Positions 15,076 through 21,508 of a DNA stretch of 38,284 nt are shown in pieces. Each line of letters starts with the position of its first letter. Within the stretch, counting starts at the first letter, position 1. The position numbers and the translations under genes are program-made. Location: contig CALKYH010000014.1 of the NCBI GenBank assembly GCA_938003595.1, positions 1 to 38,284 of the forward strand, in the 5' to 3' direction. The notes beneath the pieces are model-generated. The model worked only from the letters and a program-made list of their open reading frames with translations, ran no database searches and was not told where the DNA came from. Origin of the DNA: an uncultured bacterium. Lineage in GTDB: Bacteria > Planctomycetota > Phycisphaerae > Phycisphaerales > UBA1924.

Positions 15076-16107
15076 ATGAGCCATCGATCGAACCTGCTGA
15101 CCATCCTCCTCGCCGGCGCGACCCTCGCGCCGGCTTTTCTATTCGGCTGCGCGAACGACGCCTCGTCGCGCGACGCCGCGGCGCCGACCACGCTGCAGAG
15201 CGGCGCGGAGAGCGAGCCGCCCGCCGCGGACGCGTCGAAGTCGCCCGAAGCGGCCAAGACCGGCGCGTCCTCGAGCGGCGGCGGCCCGAGCCGTCGGGGC
15301 CGGGCGCGCGTGCCCGTCTACCGCACCATTCACGAAGCCAGCGTCCCCGTGCAGGAGGGCGCGGCGCTGGTCGTCAACGGCCACAACGGCGCCGTGGTCG
15401 TCGAGGCCCAGGACCGGCAGGACATCTTCGTCGAGGCGACCATCTTCGGCCTCTCCGTCGAGCGTTCCGCGGCGACCGACATCAGCGTCGAGCAGTCCGG
15501 CTCGGTCGTGCGCATCGGCATCACCTGGCCCGAGAGCGGACCCCAGAGCATCGAGAGCGGCGCGATCCGCGTCCTCACGCCGCTGCACACCCGGGGCGTC
15601 GAGGCCCACACCACCGCCGGGCCGGTGGTCCTGACCGGCGTTGGGGGCGATGCGCTCGTCCGCACCAGCGAGGGGGATGTGCAGATCACGGACCAGCGGG
15701 GCGCCGTGGACGCCGAGACGACCCGGGCCCGCATCACCATCGCCAGCCCGGGCGGCGCCGTCGCGGCCCGCACCGAGGGCGGCGTGATCTCGATCTCGGC
15801 GGCGCCGTCGCGCGTCGTGGCGCTGACGAGCAACGCGGGCGTGGATGTCCGCCTCAACGACGAGAGCCGGGGCCCGGTGCGCATCGAGACCTCCAACGCG
15901 GTCGTGCTGCTGACCGTGGGCGACGCCTTCGTCGGGACCCTCACCGCAGAGACCACGCGCTCGCCGATCGACCTGGGCCCGGGCATCGACCCGGCGAAAG
16001 TCGAGTTCGGCGGCGCCTCCAAGGCGCGGTTCGACTTCGGCGGCGGCGAGCCGTCGATGATCAAGACCGTCCGGGGCGGGATTCGGGTGTCGCGCGGTTC
16101 GAACTGA
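15076..16107 (+). CDS. Lipoprotein, diverged DUF4097-like beta-solenoid
   Basis: The product has 343 residues. A signal peptide ends in a lipobox (FLFGC, Cys25). A Ser/Ala/Pro/Gly-rich linker of about 50 residues follows, then a beta-rich domain from about residue 85. It keeps weak versions of the upstream protein's turns (VNGHNGAVVV, TSEGDVQI, TEGGVISI, TSNAGVDV, TSNAVVLL), so it is a diverged paralogue. AGGGAG lies 6 nt before the ATG. The stop codon lies in a TGAGCG/CGCTCA hairpin (16105-16119) that also contains the stop of the convergent gene. Function is unknown; surface attachment is a plausible guess for the pair. Confidence 0.8.
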   Translation: MSHRSNLLTILLAGATLAPAFLFGCANDASSRDAAAPTTLQSGAESEPPAADASKSPEAAKTGASSSGGGPSRRGRARVPVYRTIHEASVPVQEGAALVVNGHNGAVVVEAQDRQDIFVEATIFGLSVERSAATDISVEQSGSVVRIGITWPESGPQSIESGAIRVLTPLHTRGVEAHTTAGPVVLTGVGGDALVRTSEGDVQITDQRGAVDAETTRARITIASPGGAVAARTEGGVISISAAPSRVVALTSNAGVDVRLNDESRGPVRIETSNAVVLLTVGDAFVGTLTAETTRSPIDLGPGIDPAKVEFGGASKARFDFGGGEPSMIKTVRGGIRVSRGSN

Positions 16108-16116
16108 GCGGGTCGC

Positions 16117-16689
16117 TCAACCGCCGCGCAGGGCGAGGATCAGCTGCACCTTGCCGATCTGCTCGTCCAGCTTCTGGGCGATCTCGGCGGGGCTGCGCCC
16201 GTCGTCGGCGAGGCGGAAGATCTCGCGGCTGACCGGGTCAGGATCCATGTCGCGGGCCGCGACGAACTTCGACGGGGCCGGGCGACGCTCGAGGCGCGCC
16301 CCCGGGGCCGGCGCGGGAGCGCCCACGGCCTCGACCTGCGGCGTCTGGGCGCTGTCGAGAGCGTGCAGGCGCTTGTCGGCCTCGGCGATGAGCTTCTCTA
16401 GATGCGCCGCTTTCGCGTCCAGCGTCGCGGCCAGTCGCTCGGCGAGTTCTTCAAGATCGGATCCCAGCTCGGCCAGTTCCGCGTCGTTGGAAGAAGCGCG
16501 CCGGGCTGGGCTCGTTTCGGGCAGTTCCCTCGCGCCAAATCGTGCGCCCAGGGCGGGCTGCAGCCGCGACAATCCCCACACGCCCAGCAGCGCCACGCCG
16601 GCGACGACGAAGGCGATGGGCATCGCCGTGAGCCACGGCGAGGCGGCTTCGCTGGCGAGGGTCGGGATGGGGTCGATGTGGAGCGGCAT
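16117..16689 (-). CDS. Membrane-anchored coiled-coil protein of unknown function
   Basis: From the ATG at 16689 the product has 190 residues. One transmembrane segment lies at about residues 20-42 (AMPIAFVVAGVALLGVWGL). A charged coiled-coil region follows (LAELGSDLEELAERLAA and LEKLIAEADKRL), then a Pro/Ala linker and a C-terminal helical segment. The last 45 residues (SREIFRLADDGRSPAEIAQKL) look like a short helix-turn-helix-type motif of the kind seen at the end of DUF6115/DUF2802-like proteins. That link is tentative. An upstream ATG at 16746 is possible but overlaps the likely promoter. No strong ribosome binding site was seen. Confidence 0.65.
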   Translation of the reverse strand: MPLHIDPIPTLASEAASPWLTAMPIAFVVAGVALLGVWGLSRLQPALGARFGARELPETSPARRASSNDAELAELGSDLEELAERLAATLDAKAAHLEKLIAEADKRLHALDSAQTPQVEAVGAPAPAPGARLERRPAPSKFVAARDMDPDPVSREIFRLADDGRSPAEIAQKLDEQIGKVQLILALRGG

Positions 16690-16747
16690 GCAGACGGATT
16701 CCAGCGGGAAGGGCCGGATCGACCCTCCCGCCGGAGGAAGGGTCATC

Positions 16748-16755
16748 GGTATAGT
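16748..16755. promoter_or_regulatory. Overlapping divergent -10 boxes sharing one TATA core
   Basis: GGTATAGT reads as TATAGT (16750-16755) on the + strand, 6 nt before the tilS GTG. On the - strand the same bases give TATACC (16753-16748) for the membrane protein gene. The two promoters would exclude each other physically. No -35 elements are obvious. Confidence 0.45.
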
Positions 16756-16761
16756 CCGGCC

Positions 16762-17808
16762 GTGGGCTCGACAAAGACGGACACCCCGCGTCAGGCCCCG
16801 CCGACACCCGGGAACGGGGGCGGCTCGGGCGCCGATCTGCGCCGGATGAGCGAGGTCCGGGCGGTGGTCCGGGCCTGGCGGGAACTGACCGCCGGAGCCG
16901 CTTCAACGCGGACGGTGATCGCCTGCTCGGGCGGGGCGGATTCCGGCGCCCTGGCTCTGGCGCTGGCGACGGCCACGGCGGACCTGGTGATCGCCCACAT
17001 CGTGCACGACATGCGCCCGGCCCCGGAGGCGCTGGCCGACCGCGACCGCACGCGGGCGCTGGCCGAGCGCCTGGGCCTGCCCTTCGCCGAGGCCTCCGTC
17101 CGCTGCGCCGAGAAGGGCAACGCCGAGGCGACCGCGCGCAACGCGCGGTACCTGGCGCTGACGCGCATCGCGATCGAGGCCGGCGCGCCCTTCGTCGCTA
17201 CAGGGCACCACGCCGACGACCAGCTCGAGTCCATGATCATGGGCCTGATGCGCGGCGCCGGGCCCCGGGGCCTCGCGGGCGCCGCGCCGAGTCGCCCGCT
17301 CGACGCCGGAGTGACCCTGCTGCGCCCCATGCTGGAGCTCGAGCGCGCCCAGGCCGAGGCCATCTGCAGCGCCGCGGGCTATGAGTGGGCGATCGACGCG
17401 ACGAACAGCGCCATGACCCGGGGCCTGCTGCGCGCCGGGCCGATCGCGGAGTTGAAGACACACCGGGCGGGCGCGGCGGCCAGGGCCGCCCGCACGGCGG
17501 AGCACATGCGCGACGCTGCGCAGCTGCTGGACGAGCGCGTGGCGCAGGTCTTCGGCGAGCAGCGGCGCTGGGCGCGGAGCGACCTCCGCAAAGAGACAGC
17601 GCTCGTGGTCGGGGAGGGCCTCCGGCGTGCGGCGCTGGCGCTGAGCGCCGGGCAGGGCGCCGACCGCCTGAGCGCGCGCGTGGTGGACCCGGCCGTGCGC
17701 GCGGTGCGCGACGACTCCACCGAGACGCGCGAGTTCACCTGGAAACTGCGCGCGGCGACGGCGCTGGTCACGGTTGGGGCGCGCAGCGTGTCCGTCGAGG
17801 CCGTCTGA
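16762..17808 (+). CDS. tilS: tRNA(Ile)-lysidine synthetase TilS
   Basis: TilS ligates lysine to C34 of tRNA-Ile(CAU) using ATP, so that it reads AUA. The N-type ATP-pyrophosphatase P-loop is SGGADS at residues 56-61. THHADDQ-type residues follow (ATGHHADDQLESMIMGLMRGAG), then WAIDATNSAMTRGLLR, which matches the DPTN...RN...R segment of the family. The protein has 348 residues and lacks the large C-terminal tRNA-binding domain of E. coli TilS, like many shorter forms. GTG at 16762 is chosen because it follows TATAGT by 6 nt and the N-terminus before the P-loop has a normal length. There is no Shine-Dalgarno sequence, so a leaderless mRNA is likely. Confidence 0.85.
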   Translation: MGSTKTDTPRQAPPTPGNGGGSGADLRRMSEVRAVVRAWRELTAGAASTRTVIACSGGADSGALALALATATADLVIAHIVHDMRPAPEALADRDRTRALAERLGLPFAEASVRCAEKGNAEATARNARYLALTRIAIEAGAPFVATGHHADDQLESMIMGLMRGAGPRGLAGAAPSRPLDAGVTLLRPMLELERAQAEAICSAAGYEWAIDATNSAMTRGLLRAGPIAELKTHRAGAAARAARTAEHMRDAAQLLDERVAQVFGEQRRWARSDLRKETALVVGEGLRRAALALSAGQGADRLSARVVDPAVRAVRDDSTETREFTWKLRAATALVTVGARSVSVEAV

Positions 17809-17823
17809 GGTTGTCGTCGGCGC

Positions 17824-18456
17824 TTACTTGGCCTTGGCGAAATTCGCCGCGACCTGGGGCCAGTTCACGATGTTCCACCAGCTCGAGACATAGTCGGGGC
17901 GGCGATTCTGGTAGTGCAGGTAGTAGGCGTGCTCCCAGACATCGAGCCCGAGGATCGGCGTCCCGCCGCAGCCGGCGACGGCCTCGCCCATGAGCGGATT
18001 GTCCTGGTTGGGGGTGGAGCAGATCTCGAGCTTGCCGTTCTTGACGCAGAGCCACGCCCAGCCGGAGCCGAAGCGGGTGGCCGCGGCGTTGGCGAACTGC
18101 TCCTTCATCTTGTCGAACGATCCGAACGCGCTGTCGATGGCCTTGGCCAGGTCGCCCGAGGGGGCGCCGCCTCCGCCCTTGCCGGCGGGGGCCATGATGG
18201 TCCAGAACAGCGAGTGGTTCACATGCCCGCCGGCGTTGTTGCGGACGGCGGTGCGCTTGTCGGCGGGGACATCGTTGAGGTGCTTGATCACCTCTTCGGG
18301 GGCCATGTCGGCGAACTTGGTCCCTTCGAGGGCCTTGTTGGCGTTGGTGACATAGGCGTTGTGGTGCTTGCCGTGGTGGATCTCCATGGTCTTGGCGTCG
18401 ATGTGCGGCTCGAGGGCGTTGGCGGCGTAGGGGAGGGGGGGCAGCGTGAAGGGCAT
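17824..18456 (-). CDS. sodA: Superoxide dismutase, Mn-type (SodA)
   Basis: This 210-residue Fe/Mn-family enzyme converts superoxide to oxygen and hydrogen peroxide. The four metal ligands are His27 (MEIHHGKHH), His81 (GGHVNHSLFW), Asp172 and His176 (LDVWEHAYY). The GGHVNHS context and the NQDNP segment are those of Mn enzymes; Fe enzymes usually have AAQVWNH in the first position. A cambialistic enzyme cannot be excluded. There is no signal peptide, so it acts in the cytoplasm. AGGAG lies 9 nt before the ATG. The gene is convergent with tilS and divergent from the sigma factor gene. Confidence 0.96.
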   Translation of the reverse strand: MPFTLPPLPYAANALEPHIDAKTMEIHHGKHHNAYVTNANKALEGTKFADMAPEEVIKHLNDVPADKRTAVRNNAGGHVNHSLFWTIMAPAGKGGGGAPSGDLAKAIDSAFGSFDKMKEQFANAAATRFGSGWAWLCVKNGKLEICSTPNQDNPLMGEAVAGCGGTPILGLDVWEHAYYLHYQNRRPDYVSSWWNIVNWPQVAANFAKAK

Positions 18457-18556
18457 GGATCGATCTCCTGTGGGAGGGTGGAATCGGGAGGGGAAAGTCC
18501 GGAAAAAGGGGGTCTGAGGGGTAAGAAGGGGGCTCGGTGGAGCGTCTCGACACCGG

Positions 18557-18578
18557 AAGATAGGGCCCCGGGGGCCCT
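18557..18578 (-). promoter_or_regulatory. Possible sodA -10 box overlapping an inverted repeat
   Basis: On the - strand TATCTT (18562-18557) could be the sodA -10 box. Directly upstream, AGGGCCCC and GGGGCCCT (18562-18569 and 18571-18578) form an 8-bp inverted repeat with a single central base, in the -10/-35 spacer where a repressor could bind. A GC-rich palindrome could also arise by chance. Confidence 0.35.
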
Positions 18579-18679
18579 TGGGACCGCCATTGCTTTCAGG
18601 AAACGATGAAAACTGGACTTTGCAGGCCGGAGGCCGACCCGGCCGATCCCCTGAATCCGCTAAAGGCGTGGGTGGGCCA

Positions 18680-18708
18680 TTGTCATTGAGACTGATTTTC
18701 TTTAGAAT
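18680..18708 (+). promoter_or_regulatory. Sigma-70 promoter TTGTCA - 17 nt - TAGAAT for the sigma factor gene
   Basis: TTGTCA (18680-18685) and TAGAAT (18703-18708) are separated by 17 nt in an AT-richer patch. This is the best match to a housekeeping promoter in the window. The predicted transcription start near 18715 leaves a leader of about 315 nt before the ATG at 19031. Confidence 0.7.
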
Positions 18709-18716
18709 GCTTCCAA

Positions 18717-18855
18717 AGGGAAACTTTCCCTGATTCTCAGCGTATCAGGGTGGGTCGAGGCCATGCGAGGCCATCGACCCGGCGACGATCGCCCGAGCCG
18801 CTGTCCGGCCCAGGAATCGGCGTCCCGGCAGGGACGCCCGGACAGGGAACAAAGC
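18717..18855 (+). promoter_or_regulatory. Structured 5' leader of the sigma factor mRNA: three consecutive stem-loops
   Basis: Stem 1 is AGGGAAA/TTTCCCT around one base (18717-18731), right at the predicted transcript start. Stem 2 is GGGTCGA/TCGACCC (18752-18758 and 18774-18780), with the direct repeat GAGGCCAT in its loop. Stem 3 nests GGCGTCCC/GGGACGCC (18829-18836 and 18841-18848) inside CTGTCCG/CGGACAG (18811-18817 and 18849-18855). No T-run follows any of them, so they are not terminators. The remaining bases to 19030 hold no convincing gene. Confidence 0.5.
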
Positions 18856-19030
18856 GACTCTCCGACCGGATTTGGATTGGAAGGACAACTCTCTTCGGAA
18901 TCTCCAACATCTCGTCGTCGCGCGTCAGGCCGCCAGGCAGTTCCGTGTGGGCCCGCGACGAGGTGAGGGACGCAGCACCACCTTTTTCGGGCGGCCGCAA
19001 CCGCCCGGCACGGAAAGCGAACACACCGCC

Positions 19031-20152
19031 ATGGACCGAATGACCCGTACTCGTCGAACGCTGCCGCTCGAGCAGGTGCGCCGCCGCACCCGCGCGTCGG
19101 TGGATCGCCGCGCGGGCGCGACGGCGCCGAAGAAGAAGCTCAGCGAGGCCGAGGACCGGCTGCTGCGCGACCTGCTCGCCAAGGAGCAGGACTACATCGA
19201 CAGCCCCGAGTTCTACAAGGAGAACCCGGAGGTCGCGATCTACGACGAGGCCCCCGACATCCGCAAGCCGGACACCTCCTGGTACCACCCGGTAATGGAC
19301 GACCTGAACCACACCCGGCAGCGCGACCCGCGCGGCTCGGAGCAGGTCATCCTCACGGCCGCCGAGGAGCGGGTGCTGTTCCTCCAGTACAACTACGCCC
19401 GCCACTGCATCTGGGGCCTCCAGCAGGAAGTCTGGAAGACCCCCGACCGCAACCCGACGGACGAGCAGGCCCGCCAGCTCCTGGGCTGGGCCACCATCGC
19501 CAACCGGCTGCGCGAGCAGATCGCCAACACCAACCTCGCGCTGGTGCTGGCCATGGCCAAGCGCACCCGCATGAGCGAGGTGGACTTCGCCGACCTGGTC
19601 AGCGAGGGCAACATGGCCCTGCTCCGCGCCGTCGACAAGTTCGACTGCGGCCGCGGCTTCAAGTTCTCGACCTACGCGTGCCGAGCCATCCTCAAGGCGT
19701 TCAGCCGGCAGGGCATGAAGCTCAGCAAGCACCGCCAGCGCTTCCCGACCGACTTCGACCCCAAGCTCGAGCGGAGCAACTTCCTCGAGACCAAGCGGGC
19801 CGACTTCGAGAAGGACGCCGCCGAGGAAGTGCGCCGGATCGTGTCCGAGAACCGGGCCGAGCTGTCGGACATCGAGCGCACGGTGATCGAGCACCGCTTC
19901 GGCATCGAGTCGGGGCAGAGCGAGAAGCCGATGACGCTCGAGCAGGTCGGCCAGATCATCGGCGTGACCAAGGAGCGCGTGCGCCAGATCCAGAACAAGG
20001 CGCTGGAGAAGATCCGCACGGAGCTCGAGGTGAACTACCTCGGCACGCTCAAGGAAGAGCCCGAGGCGCCGGGAACCGAGGCGACGAACCCGAACCCCTC
20101 GGTCGTCGTCAAGGGCTCCAACCTCGCGGGCGTCTTCGCCTCGCTGAACTAA
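19031..20152 (+). CDS. Atypical sigma-70-family RNA polymerase sigma factor
   Basis: The product has 373 residues. Region 2 is clear (ANTNLALVLAMAKRT, DLVSEGNMALLRAVDKFD, GFKFSTYACRAILKAF), as is region 4 with its helix-turn-helix (LEQVGQIIGVTKERVRQIQNKALEKIR, about residues 303-330), so this is not an ECF factor. It departs from primary sigmas at the -10 melting motif. Where RpoD has FSTYATWWIRQA, this has FSTYACRAILKA, so both tryptophans are lost (Arg218, Ala219). The region 3 segment is also short and divergent. It resembles a lineage-specific alternative sigma more than RpoD. The start at 19031 is chosen because upstream codons look non-coding. Promoter, structured leader and terminator are all visible, so it is monocistronic. 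Confidence 0.88.
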   Translation: MDRMTRTRRTLPLEQVRRRTRASVDRRAGATAPKKKLSEAEDRLLRDLLAKEQDYIDSPEFYKENPEVAIYDEAPDIRKPDTSWYHPVMDDLNHTRQRDPRGSEQVILTAAEERVLFLQYNYARHCIWGLQQEVWKTPDRNPTDEQARQLLGWATIANRLREQIANTNLALVLAMAKRTRMSEVDFADLVSEGNMALLRAVDKFDCGRGFKFSTYACRAILKAFSRQGMKLSKHRQRFPTDFDPKLERSNFLETKRADFEKDAAEEVRRIVSENRAELSDIERTVIEHRFGIESGQSEKPMTLEQVGQIIGVTKERVRQIQNKALEKIRTELEVNYLGTLKEEPEAPGTEATNPNPSVVVKGSNLAGVFASLN

Positions 20153-20180
20153 GACCGCTTCGCCAGTCCAGCATCACCAA

Positions 20181-20210
20181 CCGCCCCGGATTCGTCCGGG
20201 GCGGTTTTTT
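20181..20210 (+). terminator. Intrinsic terminator of the sigma factor gene
   Basis: CCGCCCCGGA (20181-20190) pairs perfectly with TCCGGGGCGG (20195-20204) around a TTCG tetraloop, followed by six T. The T-run touches the mnmA stop codon on the other strand. Confidence 0.95.
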
Positions 20211-21363
20211 ATTCGGCATTGTCCGACCGACCAGCTCTCACGATCCACCCCCCGCCCAACACCACATCCCCCTCGTAGCACACGATCGCCTGCCCCGGCG
20301 CCACGCCGATCTGCGGCGCCTCGAACCGCACCTCCAGCGCCCCGTCCACCACGCGGCACATCGCCGGCGCGGGGGCGCCGTGGGCGCGGAACTGGGCGTG
20401 GCACGGTCGCCAGTCGGCGCTCGGCTCGGCGTGCCAGTTCACCTCCGACGCGCTGACGGCGGAGACCTCCAGCCGGTCGCGGTCGCCGACGAGCACCGTG
20501 TTCGTCGCGATGTCCTTGCCCACGACATAGACGGGCCGGCCCAGCGCCACCTGCACGCCGCGCCGCTGGCCGATGGTGAAGCGGTGGTGCCCCTCGTGCC
20601 GGCCGACGGCGCGTCCGGTCTCCTGCTCGACGATCTCGCCCCCGGTTCCCGCCAGGTCGGGGCGGCGGCGCTCGACGAAGCCGGCGTAATCATCATCGGG
20701 GACGAAGCAGATCTCCTGAGAGTCCGGCTTGTTGAAGACGGGCAGGCCCATCTCCTGCGCCAGCTCGCGCACGCGCGGTTTCTCCAGGTCGCCGATGGGC
20801 AGCAGCATGGAGCCGAGCCGCGTCGAGGGCAGGCCGAAGAGGACATAGGACTGGTCCTTGGCGCCGTCCACGCCGCGCGCCAGCCGAGCCGCCCCGCCCC
20901 CGGACGACCGGTCGATCCGCGCGTAGTGCCCGCTGGCGATGCAGTCCGCGTCGATCTGCAGCGCGTAGTCGAACAGCTTGCCGAACTTCAGCCAGTCGTT
21001 GCAGCGGACGCAGGGGTTGGGCGTCCTCCCCGCGGCGTACTCGTCGGCGAAGTAGTCCATGATGCGCCCGAACTCGCGCTTGAAGTTGCAGACATAGAAG
21101 GGGATGCCCAGCTGCGCCGCGACGAGCCGGGCGTCCGCCGCGTCGCCGACGGAGCAGCAGCCCCGGTGGCCGATGCGCCGGGCGTCGGCATCGCAGGCCG
21201 CGCCTGGGTCGGCAAGGCCCTCTTCGAAGGCCTCTCCGGGCGATCCCAGGCGCATGAAGCAGCCGACGACCTCGTAGCCCTCGCGCAGCAGCAGCGCCGC
21301 GGCGACGGAGGAATCCACGCCGCCGGACATCGCGACCAGCGCCTTGCCCTTTCGTGAGGCCAT
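20209..21363 (-). CDS. mnmA: tRNA-specific 2-thiouridylase MnmA
   Basis: MnmA adds sulfur to position 2 of the wobble uridine in tRNAs for Lys, Glu and Gln, using ATP and a sulfur relay. The P-loop is AMSGGVDSSVAA near the N-terminus. The catalytic cysteine is in NPCVRCN and the second, persulfide-bearing cysteine in SQEICFVPD. GHYARID and FTIGQRRG are further family marks. A segment HRGCCSVGDAADAR follows the P-loop domain, as in many non-enterobacterial forms. The start at 21363 (MASRKGKALVAM) gives 384 residues and follows a TATGGT hexamer by 7 nt with no ribosome binding site. An ATG at 21375 overlaps that hexamer and is less likely. Confidence 0.93.
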   Translation of the reverse strand: MASRKGKALVAMSGGVDSSVAAALLLREGYEVVGCFMRLGSPGEAFEEGLADPGAACDADARRIGHRGCCSVGDAADARLVAAQLGIPFYVCNFKREFGRIMDYFADEYAAGRTPNPCVRCNDWLKFGKLFDYALQIDADCIASGHYARIDRSSGGGAARLARGVDGAKDQSYVLFGLPSTRLGSMLLPIGDLEKPRVRELAQEMGLPVFNKPDSQEICFVPDDDYAGFVERRRPDLAGTGGEIVEQETGRAVGRHEGHHRFTIGQRRGVQVALGRPVYVVGKDIATNTVLVGDRDRLEVSAVSASEVNWHAEPSADWRPCHAQFRAHGAPAPAMCRVVDGALEVRFEAPQIGVAPGQAIVCYEGDVVLGGGWIVRAGRSDNAE

Positions 21364-21370
21364 CGGGGCA

Positions 21371-21376
21371 ACCATA
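21371..21376 (-). promoter_or_regulatory. Putative -10 hexamer TATGGT for leaderless mnmA
   Basis: On the - strand TATGGT is followed by 7 nt and then the ATG at 21363, as in the murD, tilS and M28 peptidase arrangements. Confidence 0.4.
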
Positions 21377-21433
21377 GGGTCGGGAGCGGGCCCGGGAGCC
21401 TCCGCGGGCGGCACAGCGGGCCCGCCGGGCCTC

Positions 21434-21439
21434 TAGAAT
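21434..21439 (+). promoter_or_regulatory. Putative -10 box TAGAAT for putA
   Basis: TAGAAT, identical to the -10 box of the sigma gene promoter, lies about 70 nt before the putA ATG. No good -35 is visible 17 nt upstream. Confidence 0.4.
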
Positions 21440-21508
21440 GGCGGACCGACGCTCCGGTCCGGCCGCGGCCGCCGGTCCAACCCGCCCTTCTCGCCGAGAT
21501 GCTCACAC

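Noticed and set aside
18872..19030. N-terminal extension of the sigma factor
   Set aside because: The frame is open, but the codons show no family similarity and there is no ribosome binding site; it is better read as a leader.
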